NCBI GenBank assembly: GCA_004151065.3
Contig: NWUY0300052649.1
Location: forward strand, 1 to 18,667
Reading direction: 5' to 3'
Origin: Larix sibirica
Taxonomy: Eukaryota > Streptophyta > Pinopsida > Pinales > Pinaceae
DNA length: 18,667 bases
Below the pieces are notes generated by a model that was not told where the DNA came from, ran no database searches, and saw nothing but the letters and a program-made list of their open reading frames with translations. Every line of letters starts with the position of its first letter. The stretch's first letter is position 1. The translations under genes were made by a program, and so were the position numbers. Shown piece after piece: positions 1-10,152 of this stretch.

Positions 1-486
1 TTTTTTGACCTCAAAATTTCTCTAATGAAACATATTCATTATATTCTCATGAGAAAAACCAAAGTCATCGCAAACCAGAACCCCATGCTATATCTCTTTA
101 ACCAACACCTCATTCAAGGTAAGGTTTCTAAGTGGATCATTAGCCTTCAAGAATATGAACTAGATTTTTTGACCCCCAAGAGTAAAAGTGATTTGGCTAT
201 GGTAAAGTTTATTACGCACCTACCCTATAGTACCAACTCATCCCTCATCAATGACCATATTTTGTATGAACATATGTTCACCATTACATTGGATAATATG
301 TGGTATAGGGTTATCCTCATTTACTTGTGCACTAAGAATTTTGGTTCTCATCTCAACCTTGATGGTCGTCATTGAATTCATCACAAATACCCCTAATACC
401 TTCTCATCAACAGTGTTTTATACTGACATGGAATTGACACAATCTTATGATGATTTGTCACACACGATGAATTCAAACCGGTTTTA
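1..486 (+). pseudogene. Ty3/gypsy pol remnant: RNase H domain and connection to integrase
   Basis: In frame 1 from base 1 the translation has the usual C-terminal RNase H pattern of plant Ty3/gypsy pol: a YLFNQHLIQGKVSKW block (approx. 106-153), then a LQEYELDF block and a hydrophobic stretch ending THLPY near 228. In a live element this domain removes the RNA strand of the RNA/DNA hybrid during reverse transcription. The next segment (DNMWYRVILIYL, near 290-325) fits the linker before integrase. The frame closes at 375 and the match continues in frame 2 to about 486, so there is a frameshift. The reverse transcriptase and protease would lie left of the window. The identification comes from pattern memory of the family, not a search. 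It is a decayed copy with no expected function. Confidence 0.8.
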
Positions 487-1541
487 AATGATTGTCATAT
501 AAGGGCTTGTGGTGGCCATCTATCAAGTATGGTCATTACCCAAAATATTATTCACACTAGCTATTTCTATCCCACCTTATTTTTTGATTGCATTGAGGCA
601 TTCAAGCATTGTCAAAACTGTCAACTCTTTTCCCCAAAGGCAAGGACTTCTCCTACACCATTTCACCTAGTTGTCATCATTGGTCCATTCTATAAATGAG
701 AAATAGAATTCATGGAATTCAACCTTGTGTCATCTAGTGTCCATAAATCCATTTAGCTATCAACTCTTTCACCAAATGGTATGAAGCCATGCTGACATAC
801 AACTACACCACCTCAATAGTAGCTCGCTTCTTTTTTAACGATGTTATCACTTGGTTTGGTGACCCTCTCGAATTGGTGTTCGATCATGGGAAACACTTTG
901 AAGACACCATTTGGAAAGAGTCAACACACCATTTGAAATATGAGCTCCATTTTTCCTCCTCCTATTACCCTCAGGGAAATGGTCAAGTTTAGGCCATCAT
1001 CAAAGTCCTCAAAACCATGCTCCAATGGACAGTGGATAATCACAAGTCCAACTAATGATCATATTCTCTTTCTTTCTATATGGGCATATCAAACATCCAC
1101 TAGAACAAGCATTGGGTTTACTCCATTCCATCTCAACCACATAGTTGAGTCCATCCTACCTATCAAGTTCCAAATCCCACCTCTGCACCTTGCTGTTGAA
1201 ATTTTTATAGAGACCTCTTCTCTGGAACAATGCTTGATCACTTTGGAAAAAATGTATGAGGATCGTTATGTTTTCATACAAAACATTGAGGCTCACAAAC
1301 AATGTTCCAAATCCCATTACAATATCCATGTCCACCCACACTTTTTCCATGAAGGTGATCTTGTTCTTGTTTACAATCAAGATCATAACAAACTTGGTCA
1401 AGAGAAGTTTGAGTCCTTGTGGTAGAGACCATATGCCATCAGAACTATCTGGATAAGGGGGAATACCTCCTTTCCTATCTAAATGGCCAACTTTTCAACA
1501 ACTACTGTAATGGGTTGTACCTTAATAAATACTATCCATGA
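487..1541 (+). pseudogene. Ty3/gypsy integrase remnant (HHCC, core and C-terminal tail), broken
   Basis: The N-terminal zinc-binding motif is intact in frame 1: His at 496 and 517, Cys at 610 and 619 (H-x6-H, x30, C-x2-C). The core continues in frame 3 from about 747 (SFTKW, RFFFNDVI, FDHGKHF, YYPQGNGQV) and returns to frame 1 near 1050 (IWAYQTS, GFTPFHL, EGDLVLVYNQD). The tail ends with NGLYLNKYYP and a stop at 1539-1541. Integrase inserts the element cDNA into host DNA using a DD35E triad. Here the first Asp is Asn (762-764), the second Asp remains (882-884), and the Glu is a TAG codon (990-992) exactly 36 codons after the second Asp. Other in-frame stops are TGA at 697-699, where a Trp is usual, and TAG near 1423. 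With at least three frameshifts the copy is clearly dead. Confidence 0.85.
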
Positions 1542-1641
1542 GACCAACCCACAATTTTTGCTTGTATCATAGTATTATTCTGTTTTCCCTTATAGTGAGC
1601 CTTATGGTTTGTCTCTTTGTTCCTCTTAAATGGATCGTCGA

Positions 1642-2057
1642 CCTACCTATTACATTAGCTATGCCAACAATGTGAGTATATACTCCCTGAATCTTGCCTA
1701 GATCACTTAGGTCCTTTATTCCCCATTCCACATCATGATCCATGTGAGCGGTGTATGTATTGGTGCAACCACTAATGATAAGGTAGAATATGATGTTGTG
1801 ATTGGCCACTTGGTTGATGCTCTCCATATGCGCATTTATCACCCTTCAGTTTTCCTCGGTTCCCAGTTGCTTGTCACATAGTTGAATAATTGTTATTGAA
1901 TACACGATCGTTGCCTCTTTAGAAAGTAATTGTGCACTAGACAATTGTTTAAATAGTTTGAATCCATTCATTCTTTCATATACCCATGAGTCTCAATAGT
2001 GTCGTGGATAATACACTAATTCAAATTCTAGATTGGCATATTCATTGTGAACAATAA
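1642..2057 (+). pseudogene. Second RNase H-like domain (aRNH type) downstream of gypsy integrase
   Basis: About 100 bases past the integrase stop, a further protein pattern runs in the same direction, with frame changes. It contains TYYISYANN (1645-1671), then GATTNDKVEYDVVIG (approx. 1760-1805), LGSQLLVTQLNNCY with stops (approx. 1855-1900), and SVVDN..LDWHIHCE before TAA at 2055-2057. This order fits an RNase HI fold of the extra, archaeal-like kind known in Tat-lineage Ty3/gypsy elements. In the family the first strand carries YxDG, the NxxEY carries a catalytic Glu, and LDSQL carries a catalytic Asp. Here the first Asp appears as Asn, the Glu is kept and the third Asp is Gly. It therefore looks inactive. 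The assignment rests on motif order alone. Confidence 0.65.
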
Positions 2058-2289
2058 AGAAGTAAACCATGGATGTGCATTCCATCCATAAATCACATAG
2101 TACATCCACATGTACATTAACGACATTATGCAACATCAGATCAACCTAATATAATGCTCATGTAAATAAAATTTGCATCCACATGCATCTATAATATATA
2201 AGCATATTCCCAAAATATAAGTGTTTACATTTGTGATCCCCAACCACTCAATAAAAAATGTGATACATCAATAAAAAAATCCTATGTCC

Positions 2290-3573
2290 ATAGCATGGGG
2301 GAATTCGTATAACATTGCATACTCATCGTCAGAACAGTCATTAGAGTCACCTGAATCCTACTCATCACTATCATATTCCTTGATGTGGAGGACATTCCCC
2401 CTAATCATATTTTCAATGCCATAAGCGACCGTGGCTACATGATACATGGTCACTTATCACTCTAATGGAGATTTGTATCACATGGTGATTAAATCGTTAT
2501 CTAGATGTTGTTAACTATCATTTATCACCTACTCCAATAGTAAATCGATGTCACAATGTAATCCTTCTAATATTATCTTGGTACTCCATTTCCAACGTCG
2601 TTCTTGGGGAGTAGTATTGACTCCCTTGACTTCGTTGTGTCTACGCTGAAATCAACTATGGGAACTAGTAAAAAATATGTACACACAAATACGATGAGTA
2701 ATTAGTGTAATGATCACATAATCAAATCTATCTATCATATATGCTATTACGTAAACATGAATATGATAATCATAATTCATAATCATACGTATTATTCCCC
2801 CAAGCCTGGCTATGCGGACGTGGAAGTTTTGGGTCTCCCAAAAATTCCATAATATTGTATAGGTAGTCCTCAATCACTATGATAAGATGGCACCACTATG
2901 CAAAAAATCCATGACCGAAGACTTTTCCCATTTTTTTTCCTTCTCCCTCTACCATCATCTCTCCCCATAGGCCCACCATCCTAGACTATGACATGGGGGC
3001 TGTAGTGTTGGAACCTACTCAAATAAAAAATGAGCAGATGAAGGTCCTAAAGCTGAAGTCTCCTCCATGCTAATTGTAGTGGTTAAGCGATCACTGAAAT
3101 GTTGTTAAGAATATATGGTCCCACCCAAAGTAGCCCCCCTCGAATACCTGATCTATCACCATAATTTGGCCCTCGAAGATCCTCTAGGTCCCTCTCGAAC
3201 CTAGTATTCATACGACACCAATAATAACCACTTGCATATCTATGCTAATGATGTTAGATAGAAATATAGAGAAACTATGTAGCTATGCATCCTCCTCAGA
3301 GTGTTAGGCCAACACATCCTCCATTTCAACCTCTCATGGTTTCATAGGTTGCATGCCACATATGACTCCTAGCATAGGGAGCTTCATCATGAAGTACACA
3401 TCCTAGAGGGTGATCTCTATATGTTGTCCCTATATGAGGAATGCACCAACATCGTTATCCTAGTACTTGATGATCTTGGTTAGCAGTAACGTTGTCAACC
3501 TCATCAAAGGGCTCTCTACAAACTTGAGTAACCCATACCATGTGAGGTTATCCCTCATTGGTAGATCATTTCT
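2290..3573 (-). pseudogene. Antisense coding remnant resembling the plant mobile domain (PMD-like)
   Basis: Read leftward from 3573, one frame gives a protein-like stretch to about 3211 with only about six stops. Blocks include WYGLLKFVESPLMRLTTLL, then GAFLI.GQHIEITL.DVYFMMKLPMLG (around 3360-3450). The pattern 'ITLxDVyFltgLP' is typical of the plant mobile domain, found in plant transposons and in captured ORFs of retrotransposons. Further left, about 2640-2530 reads RRHNEVKGVNTTPQERRW, and about 2400-2320 is strongly acidic (EYDSDE, then DSGDSNDCSDDEY after a stop). These may be later parts of the same frame, with an AT-rich gap around 2650-2900. It lies antisense to pol and just beyond it. 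Extra antisense ORFs in this position are known in some plant Ty3/gypsy elements, so I infer it belonged to the same element. No function is expected. Confidence 0.45.
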
Positions 3574-3649
3574 AATGTCTCTCTGGAGCTAAGAAACATC
3601 TCACTCCCTATGTTTTATCTTCATCTCTTCATCCTGCATCAACAAATCC

Positions 3650-5284
3650 CAGGTGTGAGTTCATTTAATCAAAATCAGTATAGCGATCAAGTCTTTCTTT
3701 TTCCTCCAAAAAGAGTGACCTAGGTCGCACCTAGTTAAGGAAAAACAATTACCATAGTGGCTTCTTTTTCCCTACTATGCATGACCTAGGAAAACCTGTG
3801 GCCATAGTGATAATATTTCCCTTGAAAGGTGCAATGACTAAAACCATTCAAGGTTCAACCTATGGCTCTTAAGGCCCAAAGAAGGAAATGAAATAGAAAA
3901 AATTGAAGGGTAAGTTGAGGCCACTAACTTGCAAGTTGAGGAACCTAGATATGACAAACATAATGGGAAAATAAGTGCTTGAATTTTTGGACCCCATAAG
4001 ATCTTCCCATGATGAATAGTGAAAGTGACACCTAATATTGTGGGACCCACTCCTTTTATATTGATTTGGACCCAATTTTCTTCCTAATCATATGGCCTCA
4101 TATGGAACTTATTTGACACACTATTCATATTATTTTAATTATGCTTCCATGCTCTTCTCAATTATATGATCCCTTTTCTATGATTGAGGCCTTTTTTTGG
4201 GAATCCCCTCTTCCCTCATTTTACATGCCTATGTGTAATTTAGCTCATATTTCTATGTTATATGCTACTTATACATTTGGTTTACTTTCCATCCACACTT
4301 TTATTCTTTGGTATTCTTTCCATGTGTGTAAGTCCAAGTTGCGATGGGACTTGATTGTCTCAGCATATGACCTCTTCTTATAGGTATATTTTCTCAATCT
4401 GACATTTAAATGATTTCCCTTTATAAAACATTGACATGTGCATCAACCTTGTTTGATCCCATTTTATTCCTATAGGACCAACCCCCTATCCAGAAAAGTG
4501 CCCTAGCCCAATCACTCTTACATTTTCCCTTACTTGGAAGTAGAACCTCCTTTACATGGGTGCCCCTGAATAGTTCCCTCATGTGATTAAGTGCCCATGT
4601 TGTTTCTCTTCCCATAGGGTCGGGAGTCCATCTAGTTCGTGATTTGTAGTTAGTTGCATATAATTTTTTATTATCACTCCTTGCTCAACCCTCAAACTCC
4701 CATAATTATGGCATTTATGTTAATTTGATGTTTCATGTTACATGTTCATGCCCACTGCTCCATCCATACTGTGAAACTTACATTATTTTTCCTTCATTCA
4801 CCTCCCTCAAGGAGATAAACATCAATGTCCTACCCCTGATTGATTCCATATTCTATCATTCCATTTCTTGATTCAATTGCTCATCCATTGGAAACTTATC
4901 TCCTTTCCTCCACTTATCATCTATCTCAAGTGTCCACGCACTTGGAATACCATAAAAGATAGTGCTCCTTAGCACTACTACATATCGTATATGATCTTAC
5001 TGTGGTAGCATTCATGGTTTCCTTTGTTTAGAGCATTCTTCGACGAGCCACCCATGAAGTATTACTAATACCATCCTATCTTAGATTCAACCTCAGTATA
5101 GCTTCCTTTCGCTCTGTGAGTCCCCCCATTGCAATTACATCCCCTCGTACCCACAATTTTGTCCCTCCCCTGATATAATCATGAGTCTCACATATGCACA
5201 GGGGATTCACCTTGTTGATTAATATCTTATCACATTCATTAATAAATGGAGGTTTTTAAATTGTGAAAAATAAGGTCAATATAT
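3650..5284. other. Unassigned decayed repeat DNA, pyrimidine-rich on the plus strand
   Basis: I recognise no gene here. The plus strand is rich in C and T and very poor in CpG: I count one CG in 4081-4440. A small imperfect duplication occurs at about 3716-3780 and 3782-3825, sharing TGACCTAGG, CCATAGTG and TTTCCC. Short open frames at 3838-4075 (-), 4141-4383 (+) and 4421-4615 (-) show no family pattern and look accidental. The stretch may be the long 3' untranslated part of the gypsy element to its left, but no LTR edge is visible. Confidence 0.5.
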
Positions 5285-5480
5285 TGTAGGTATTGGGGGG
5301 ATGAGGAATAGGGTATGGGGGATTTATATGTATTGGGGGGTATAAAAAGGGGTATCTAGTAAAATTAAGGAATATCTCATAAAAATAGGTCTTTTTAAAT
5401 TGGAAATATGTATTGGAAGGGGGGCTTAAAAAAGGATTTTGGTAGGTATTTATTTATATTTAGTGAAATTAGGGGTATTC
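5285..5480 (+). repeat. G-rich imperfect tandem duplication
   Basis: The plus strand abruptly becomes purine-rich, with runs of three to six G (near 5295, 5317, 5335, 5350 and 5420). Two related units can be aligned: GTATTGGGGGG...TAGTAAAATTAAGGAATATCT, and GTATTGGAAGGGGGG...TAGTGAAATTAGGGGTATTCT. They are offset by roughly 80-110 bases with an insertion in the second. A plus-strand G/A-rich tract downstream of pol could be a relic of a polypurine tract, the primer for plus-strand synthesis next to a 3' LTR, but I see no matching LTR edge. Confidence 0.5.
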
Positions 5481-5543
5481 TTTAATATCCCATGAACGAA
5501 GGCGCTATGGCATGGTTTCACTAAGTAAAGACCCCGTGCACAT

Positions 5544-6353
5544 ATGCTTCTAGGTTATCCATGCCTTCATGCTATGAAAAAAAGACATTTGAATCCCACA
5601 CTCAGTGACCCTCATATACCCCCTTTGATGTCGCAATCCCCCATTTCTTTTCATTACCTAGTCATATCCATCATGCTTCCAAAAAGGACACCTCATTGCC
5701 TTGTTGTTAGCAAGTCTCCCTTTGTCGACATCAATACCTCTATTCTAGAGGATAGACCTAGAGGTCCTATGTACCTTGGCCCCATAACCATCATTGATGG
5801 GTTCCCTTGGACCAATTGATGGGAGAACTCATTTCCTTTCAGATTGGTCATTTCTTATGTGGTCATCTCGAGCTCATTATCACACCATTGAGAATTGTAT
5901 AGGTTGATGGTTCCCTTATCCATTTTGGTCAAAGACCTTGGATATCCTTGTCTCCTTCTAGTTTTCAAGTTTGTTTGGAATCCCTCTAGTCAAAAGCTTA
6001 TTGTGGTATCCAACATGCATTGGCATCATTGATCTATTTTAAGTTCCAGTTCCCTAGAGCTATTTGACTCGTTATTTTACTTATTTGAGTCACCTATGAG
6101 GAGTTACATCAATCTCTAATCCTTCCAAATCACGTGCCCCTTCAATTTGAGTAGGGCCTTAGTCACTGTCATTCATCATTCCATTGGGATGGCATTGTTC
6201 CAACATATGTACTTCATATTAGCCATGTTGGGACATGATTATGTATCCAAATTGGGTCCCTCTTTAACCCTCAGGATGTATTATATCCAATAGTTATTCG
6301 TGCATTTCCCAGACTCCTCTTGGTATAGATCCCACATTCTATTGAGACATTGA
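5544..6353 (+). other. Unrecognised coding-like frame with stops
   Basis: The frame opening at 5544 runs 91 codons to a TGA at 5817-5819. The same frame then continues to about 6353 with only five more stops, fewer than expected for AT-rich noncoding DNA. Readable blocks include RGPMYLGPITIIDGFPW (approx. 5755-5813) and FKFVWNPSSQKLIVVS (approx. 5965-6012). I do not recognise a family. It is probably a decayed retrotransposon protein, given its place between other repeats, but chance cannot be excluded because pyrimidine-rich DNA has few stops in some frames. Confidence 0.3.
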
Positions 6354-6973
6354 TACAAGCATGGGTATTCCCACCTCATCTATATATGATATTATATACA
6401 CCTCACCTATTTGAGTGCTTTTTTTATAGGTAGGGTCATCTGTAGTTCCTTGGGAGGAAAATTCCTTTCCACCATGGTTTTGGTCTCTTGTCCAAGTTTC
6501 ATTCCATTTCTCTTGAAAGTATGAAAGTCTTATGATGTATTTCAACCATACGATGAGCTCCAAGCCTCACACATAAGGGGCTAATCTATTAATTTTTTTT
6601 TTATCTCTTGTATTGTCTTTAGTTTCATCATCATTATGCATTATAATGGGTAGTATATAAACACCATTTTCCACCTAATCCCATCTATATGGCCCAAGGA
6701 AATGATAAAAATACCCAAAAATATGAGAGTCAAACCATCAAATTTCTTATATAAATAACATCGCTATTTTTCCCTCAAAAAGCACAACCTTGGTCACTAG
6801 TATTACCCCAAAAGGTACGAATTGGTCCCAAAAAGTGATTTTTAGTTTTTAATTTGTCATTCCCCACTTCCCTAACGAAGTAGTGTCTAAAAGTGGACAC
6901 AACCCTTAACGTGGTCAAAACTAATAATGGATCTAGTTTCCCAAACCCTAATTTCTCCACTAAGCATTCAGGG
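6354..6973. other. Unassigned AT-rich DNA before an LTR
   Basis: No gene or clear repeat unit is visible. It contains AT-rich tracts and a T-run near 6593. Short minus-strand frames at 6339-6563 and 6775-6960 show no recognisable motif. Confidence 0.4.
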
Positions 6974-7352
6974 TGATGAGAGCATACAGATTGGCTCTAT
7001 ATATTTCTCTTGATCACCCTTAAGCCTATTAAAGAAGCCTAGATGGTCACCATTTCATACAATTCCAATTTCATAAAAAACATGATGTCACTCTGCCAAA
7101 TTTCCTACTTAAATACAAGGATACCATATTATACTTTCTACTCTTTCCACAAAGGAGATCCATTTGGGACATCTCACTAGAGATTGGAGGTCACAACGGA
7201 AACTCACAAACCTTCCATTGGACAAGTTGTGGAGGCCCCATATCCTCTATAAATTGTGGAAAGGTGTGACTTTGTAAACATTATTTGTGATATTAATGAA
7301 AATACATTCTTTCATTCTATGCATCCGATCTTGGTGATCTATATTTGCATCA
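6974..7352 (+). mobile_element. Retrotransposon LTR, plus orientation
   Basis: The segment starts TGATG and ends CATCA, a perfect 5-bp inverted terminus with the TG...CA ends of an LTR. A likely TATA element (CTCTATAAATT, near 7238-7248) lies in the second half, followed by AATGAAAATAC as a possible polyadenylation region. The end abuts a primer-binding-site-like sequence at 7353, which makes this a 5' LTR. The right edge is firm because of the primer site. The left edge is inferred only from the matching inverted termini. No second copy of this LTR is evident in the window, so the element is partial. Confidence 0.6.
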
Positions 7353-7364
7353 TGGTATGAGAGC
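7353..7364 (+). other. Primer binding site (initiator tRNA-Met type)
   Basis: TGGTATGAGAGC matches the plant retrotransposon primer site TGGTATCAGAGC at 11 of 12 bases and directly follows the CA end of the LTR at 7352. The site pairs with the 3' end of initiator tRNA-Met to prime minus-strand DNA synthesis. Confidence 0.7.
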
Positions 7365-8523
7365 GTGGAACTATAGTTAGTTTAGTTTTTGTTGTTGTTT
7401 TATTTTCCATTTTGAATATGCTACTAAGGATTGGATAACCACTTGGTGGGTTCTCTTTTTCACGTGTGAGAAATCACATACTACAAAAACTGATGGTCTA
7501 GATGCAAATATCTCAAAAAATAGGTAGTTTAAAAAAATGGCAATGAGAAAGGACATTGAATGTCAAAGTTATGATTTTTTGAAAAAAAGGCATAAACTAG
7601 AATTAGGGAGGCACGTGGTAGGTAAAGTTTGATCTATGTCATGATGAGGTTACCGAGTAATAGATAATTCTCTCCTTCACTAACTTTTCCTATAATCTCA
7701 CTTTTACAAATAGGCTACTTTTTAAAATAAGTGACCCACTTTTATAAAAAAAAGGAGAAGTACCTTTACAGAGAAGTTACTTTATAAATTAAAGTTCCAT
7801 GAACTTTTTCAAAAAGTAACTAACTTAAAAAAGACTTGAACCCAATAAATCTTACTTAATAAAATAACTTTCAACCAAGTGAGTTAAACAAAAAATTAAT
7901 TATTACTATGAAGGAGAATGGGGTTGTTTTTGTGGTAGTGCTGCCCAAAACACCTTGTTTTTTACCTCCAAGAAACTTTTACATAACGACAGAAAAAACA
8001 TAAAATGAAAATTTGAAACTGAAACATCTCAAATTTGGGGTTAGAACATGGTTAGATTGTCCAATAAATGCAAGTTTTTTCACTATTTTTGGCTTACTAA
8101 GTTCACACAAGGTGCCTGGAAAAGATCATATGCAGTCAAGAAGACCCTTTCCACTCTATTTCTAATTTTCTAAGTTCACATAAAGCGCATGAGAAGGAGC
8201 ATGTACAAAAACCAAAAAGGCAACAAATCGGAATAAAATATGAACCAAGATGAAATATGAAACAATATGAGAAAGATTTTCAAAAAATTCCACAATTGTA
8301 AATAGTATACCTCCAGATCTAGTAAACTAGTTGTAACTTGGGAAATCATAAACATTTTCAAGTAAAATAAAAGGCATTTCCAACTGAAAGAAGTGATATA
8401 GACATAATTAAACAACTCTCTTATCCCATAAATTCATACAAATAGCAAAATGTAGAAATATTTTGGTGCATGCAATTACAGAAGTTCAAGATCTTGATCA
8501 ATAATGGGAGCGGGTCTTCATAA
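7365..8523. other. Decayed leader or internal DNA between two facing LTRs
   Basis: This lies downstream of the plus-strand LTR and primer site at 7364 and, in the opposite sense, downstream of LTR B1 at 8538. It should therefore contain the starts of two elements pointing at each other. I recognise no gag. An imperfect duplication of about 45 bp is visible at 8096-8143 and 8169-8216 (CTAAGTTCACA...), period about 73. The minus-strand frame 8176-8415 is hydrophobic and AT-rich without a known motif. Confidence 0.4.
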
Positions 8524-8537
8524 GCACTCTAATACCA
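8524..8537 (-). other. Primer binding site of LTR B1
   Basis: On the minus strand, TGGTATTAGAGTGC follows directly after the CA end of LTR B1. It matches the initiator tRNA-Met primer site TGGTATCAGAGC except for C to T at position 7 and one later change. It shows that B1 is a 5' LTR of an element running leftward. Confidence 0.65.
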
Positions 8538-8986
8538 TGTTGGTCTTAAACATGTTATTTCCACATTGGTCAAACACCTTAAGAAACAACTCACATAAAT
8601 AAATCATAGATCAACACATCAATGTTTTACTTAGTTAAAACCTCAAAGAGGAAACACTCCATGACCTCAACCTAATAGCTACTTTAGGCACTATATTAAT
8701 GAAAAGGAAAAATAATTTACGTATGATTTTTTCACAAATGATCATCAAGTAAATGATCCTCCATGCTCTTTAAATAGATCATGGACCAATCAGGTGTTAA
8801 TACATGGATCATTGCAGCCATTAAGATTGAGGAGAAGATGAATTGTTTGATCACTTTATGTCTAGAATATATCATGACCATCAGATTACAAAAGTAGAAA
8901 TGCATACGAAAGAAATATGCTTTACCTAAAGAAATATTATAGCAAGTTGATCTTAACTAACTCATAAGTGTCTAAATATCCTAACA
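8538..8986 (-). mobile_element. Copia-type LTR B1 (complete, 449 bp)
   Basis: On the minus strand it begins TGTTAGGATA and ends AGACCAACA, with TGTT/AACA-like inverted ends. A TATA-like TATTTAAAG is present around 8768-8777. The primer site follows at once. The first 270 bp or so recur at 12172-12443, including an exact 43-bp match (8848-8890 with 12302-12344). On its upstream side it abuts the cut end of the element A integrase. It may therefore be an insertion into element A or the product of recombination. Confidence 0.7.
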
Positions 8987-8997
8987 CTCACAAGGAT

Positions 8998-9600
8998 TCA
9001 TACATGTGACAATGAAAGTGGGTGTTCTATTGATGATATGTGTTGCTCAAACAACTGCTTCTCTAATTTGTTATGAAGTGTAAAGAACAATTTTCCTCCA
9101 AAAGATGTTGTGAGATATGAGAAATGATTGGAAAGCATTGATAATATATTACTGCCACCATCAATTCTAAGACACTTGATCTTCATATTGCTTTGATTTT
9201 CCACAATAGATTTGAATTCCCAAAACTTTCCAAAAACCTTAGATTTAATGATGTACACCCATAGAAAGTAGAAAAAATCATCAATGAAGGTGTGGAAGTA
9301 CCTATATCCGCCAATAGAAGATGTAGCCATATACCTACCAATATTGCTTTGAACCAATGCAAGAGGCTAAGAAGAGCGCTACACTTTGCCCCTGGAAAAG
9401 GACTCTTGATGATGTTTCCCCATTACACAACTTTCATAGACACCACTGGGTAGTTCAATTTGTGGAAAGTCATCAATGACACGAAATCGACTCATATGTC
9501 ACAAGGCTCCATAATTGGTGTGAAAGAGATGTCGGTGGCATGCAACTCTGGTGTCATCGGCATTGAATAACATACAAACAAACCCTTTTTTATTTAAGGT
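8998..9600 (-). pseudogene. Ty1/copia integrase fragment of element A
   Basis: The minus-strand frame 9357-8998 carries the copia integrase core: SIGGYRYFHTFIDDF, then WVYIIKSK, FKSIVENQ and KIKCLRIDGGSN. The first two catalytic Asp residues (in FIDDF and LRIDGG) are present. The third, a Glu beyond the usual PQQNGV block, is missing because the sequence stops about 12 bp before LTR B1. Upstream on the minus strand (9500-9358) the linker reads HMSRF, then SCVMGKHHQESF, with stops before SNIGRY. This fits the zinc-binding region and GKHH-type spacer of copia integrases. Integrase inserts cDNA; this truncated, stop-containing copy cannot work. Reverse transcriptase and RNase H, normally next in copia order, are absent. 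Confidence 0.85.
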
Positions 9601-9779
9601 TCCTTCCCCAAATATGTTGATATTTTTCATAATATCCTAAGGCAATCACCTTGAAACCATCACTCATGTCCTTTACAATCCATCGACCCCGTAATAATTC
9701 CACCTTTTTATTTGTGTAATGTAGTAAATTAAAAGAAGATTTGGTCCAACCCCTTAAACATGAAGAATATGCCTAATCT

Positions 9780-10152
9780 TAGTTGTATTAATGATGGCAT
9801 CACCATAACTTGCAACTTTCATGGCTAAATCGTTGTCAATAACTACATTCTCTCCACTATGTTGTTATCTATAATTATAGAGAAGGTGCTCATGTTTGGT
9901 CATGTATTAGGTAGCTCAAGAATCAAGGATCCATTCTTGGTGAGAAGAAGAGGACCAACGTGCAAAGTGTATTGTCAATTGCGCAGTACAAGGAGATCCA
10001 ACATTCTCATCAAAATGGTTCTTGGTGCCCAACATAGATCTTGAAAGCTCTTCAATTTTCCCAATATGAGCAAGGAAATACTTGAAGGGACAATCCTTAT
10101 AAAGGTTTTCATATATGACATTTCTCTTCTTGGATGATTTAGAGTTTACCAA
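9780..10152 (-). pseudogene. Copia gag C-terminus and protease remnant of element A
   Basis: The frame 10152-9916 reads VNSKSSKKRNVIYENLYKDC, later HFARWSSSSHQEWILDS, and stops with TGA at 9916-9918. In copia polyproteins WILDSGA marks the aspartic protease active site (DSG). Here Gly is replaced by the stop, so the protease is dead. The following residues (AT, stop, YMT) keep the pattern, and decayed protease sequence can be followed to about 9780. The same strand and order as gag above and integrase below place it in one gag-pol. Confidence 0.7.

Noticed and set aside
251-487. Open frame of 78 codons as a separate gene
   Set aside because: Its second half is the frameshifted continuation of the gypsy pol remnant, and the first half is a shadow.
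1156-1401. Minus-strand frame across the gypsy integrase
   Set aside because: It is antisense shadow of a clear integrase pattern on the plus strand.
1567-1842. Minus-strand 91-codon frame
   Set aside because: It overlaps the second RNase H pattern on the plus strand and has no family motif.
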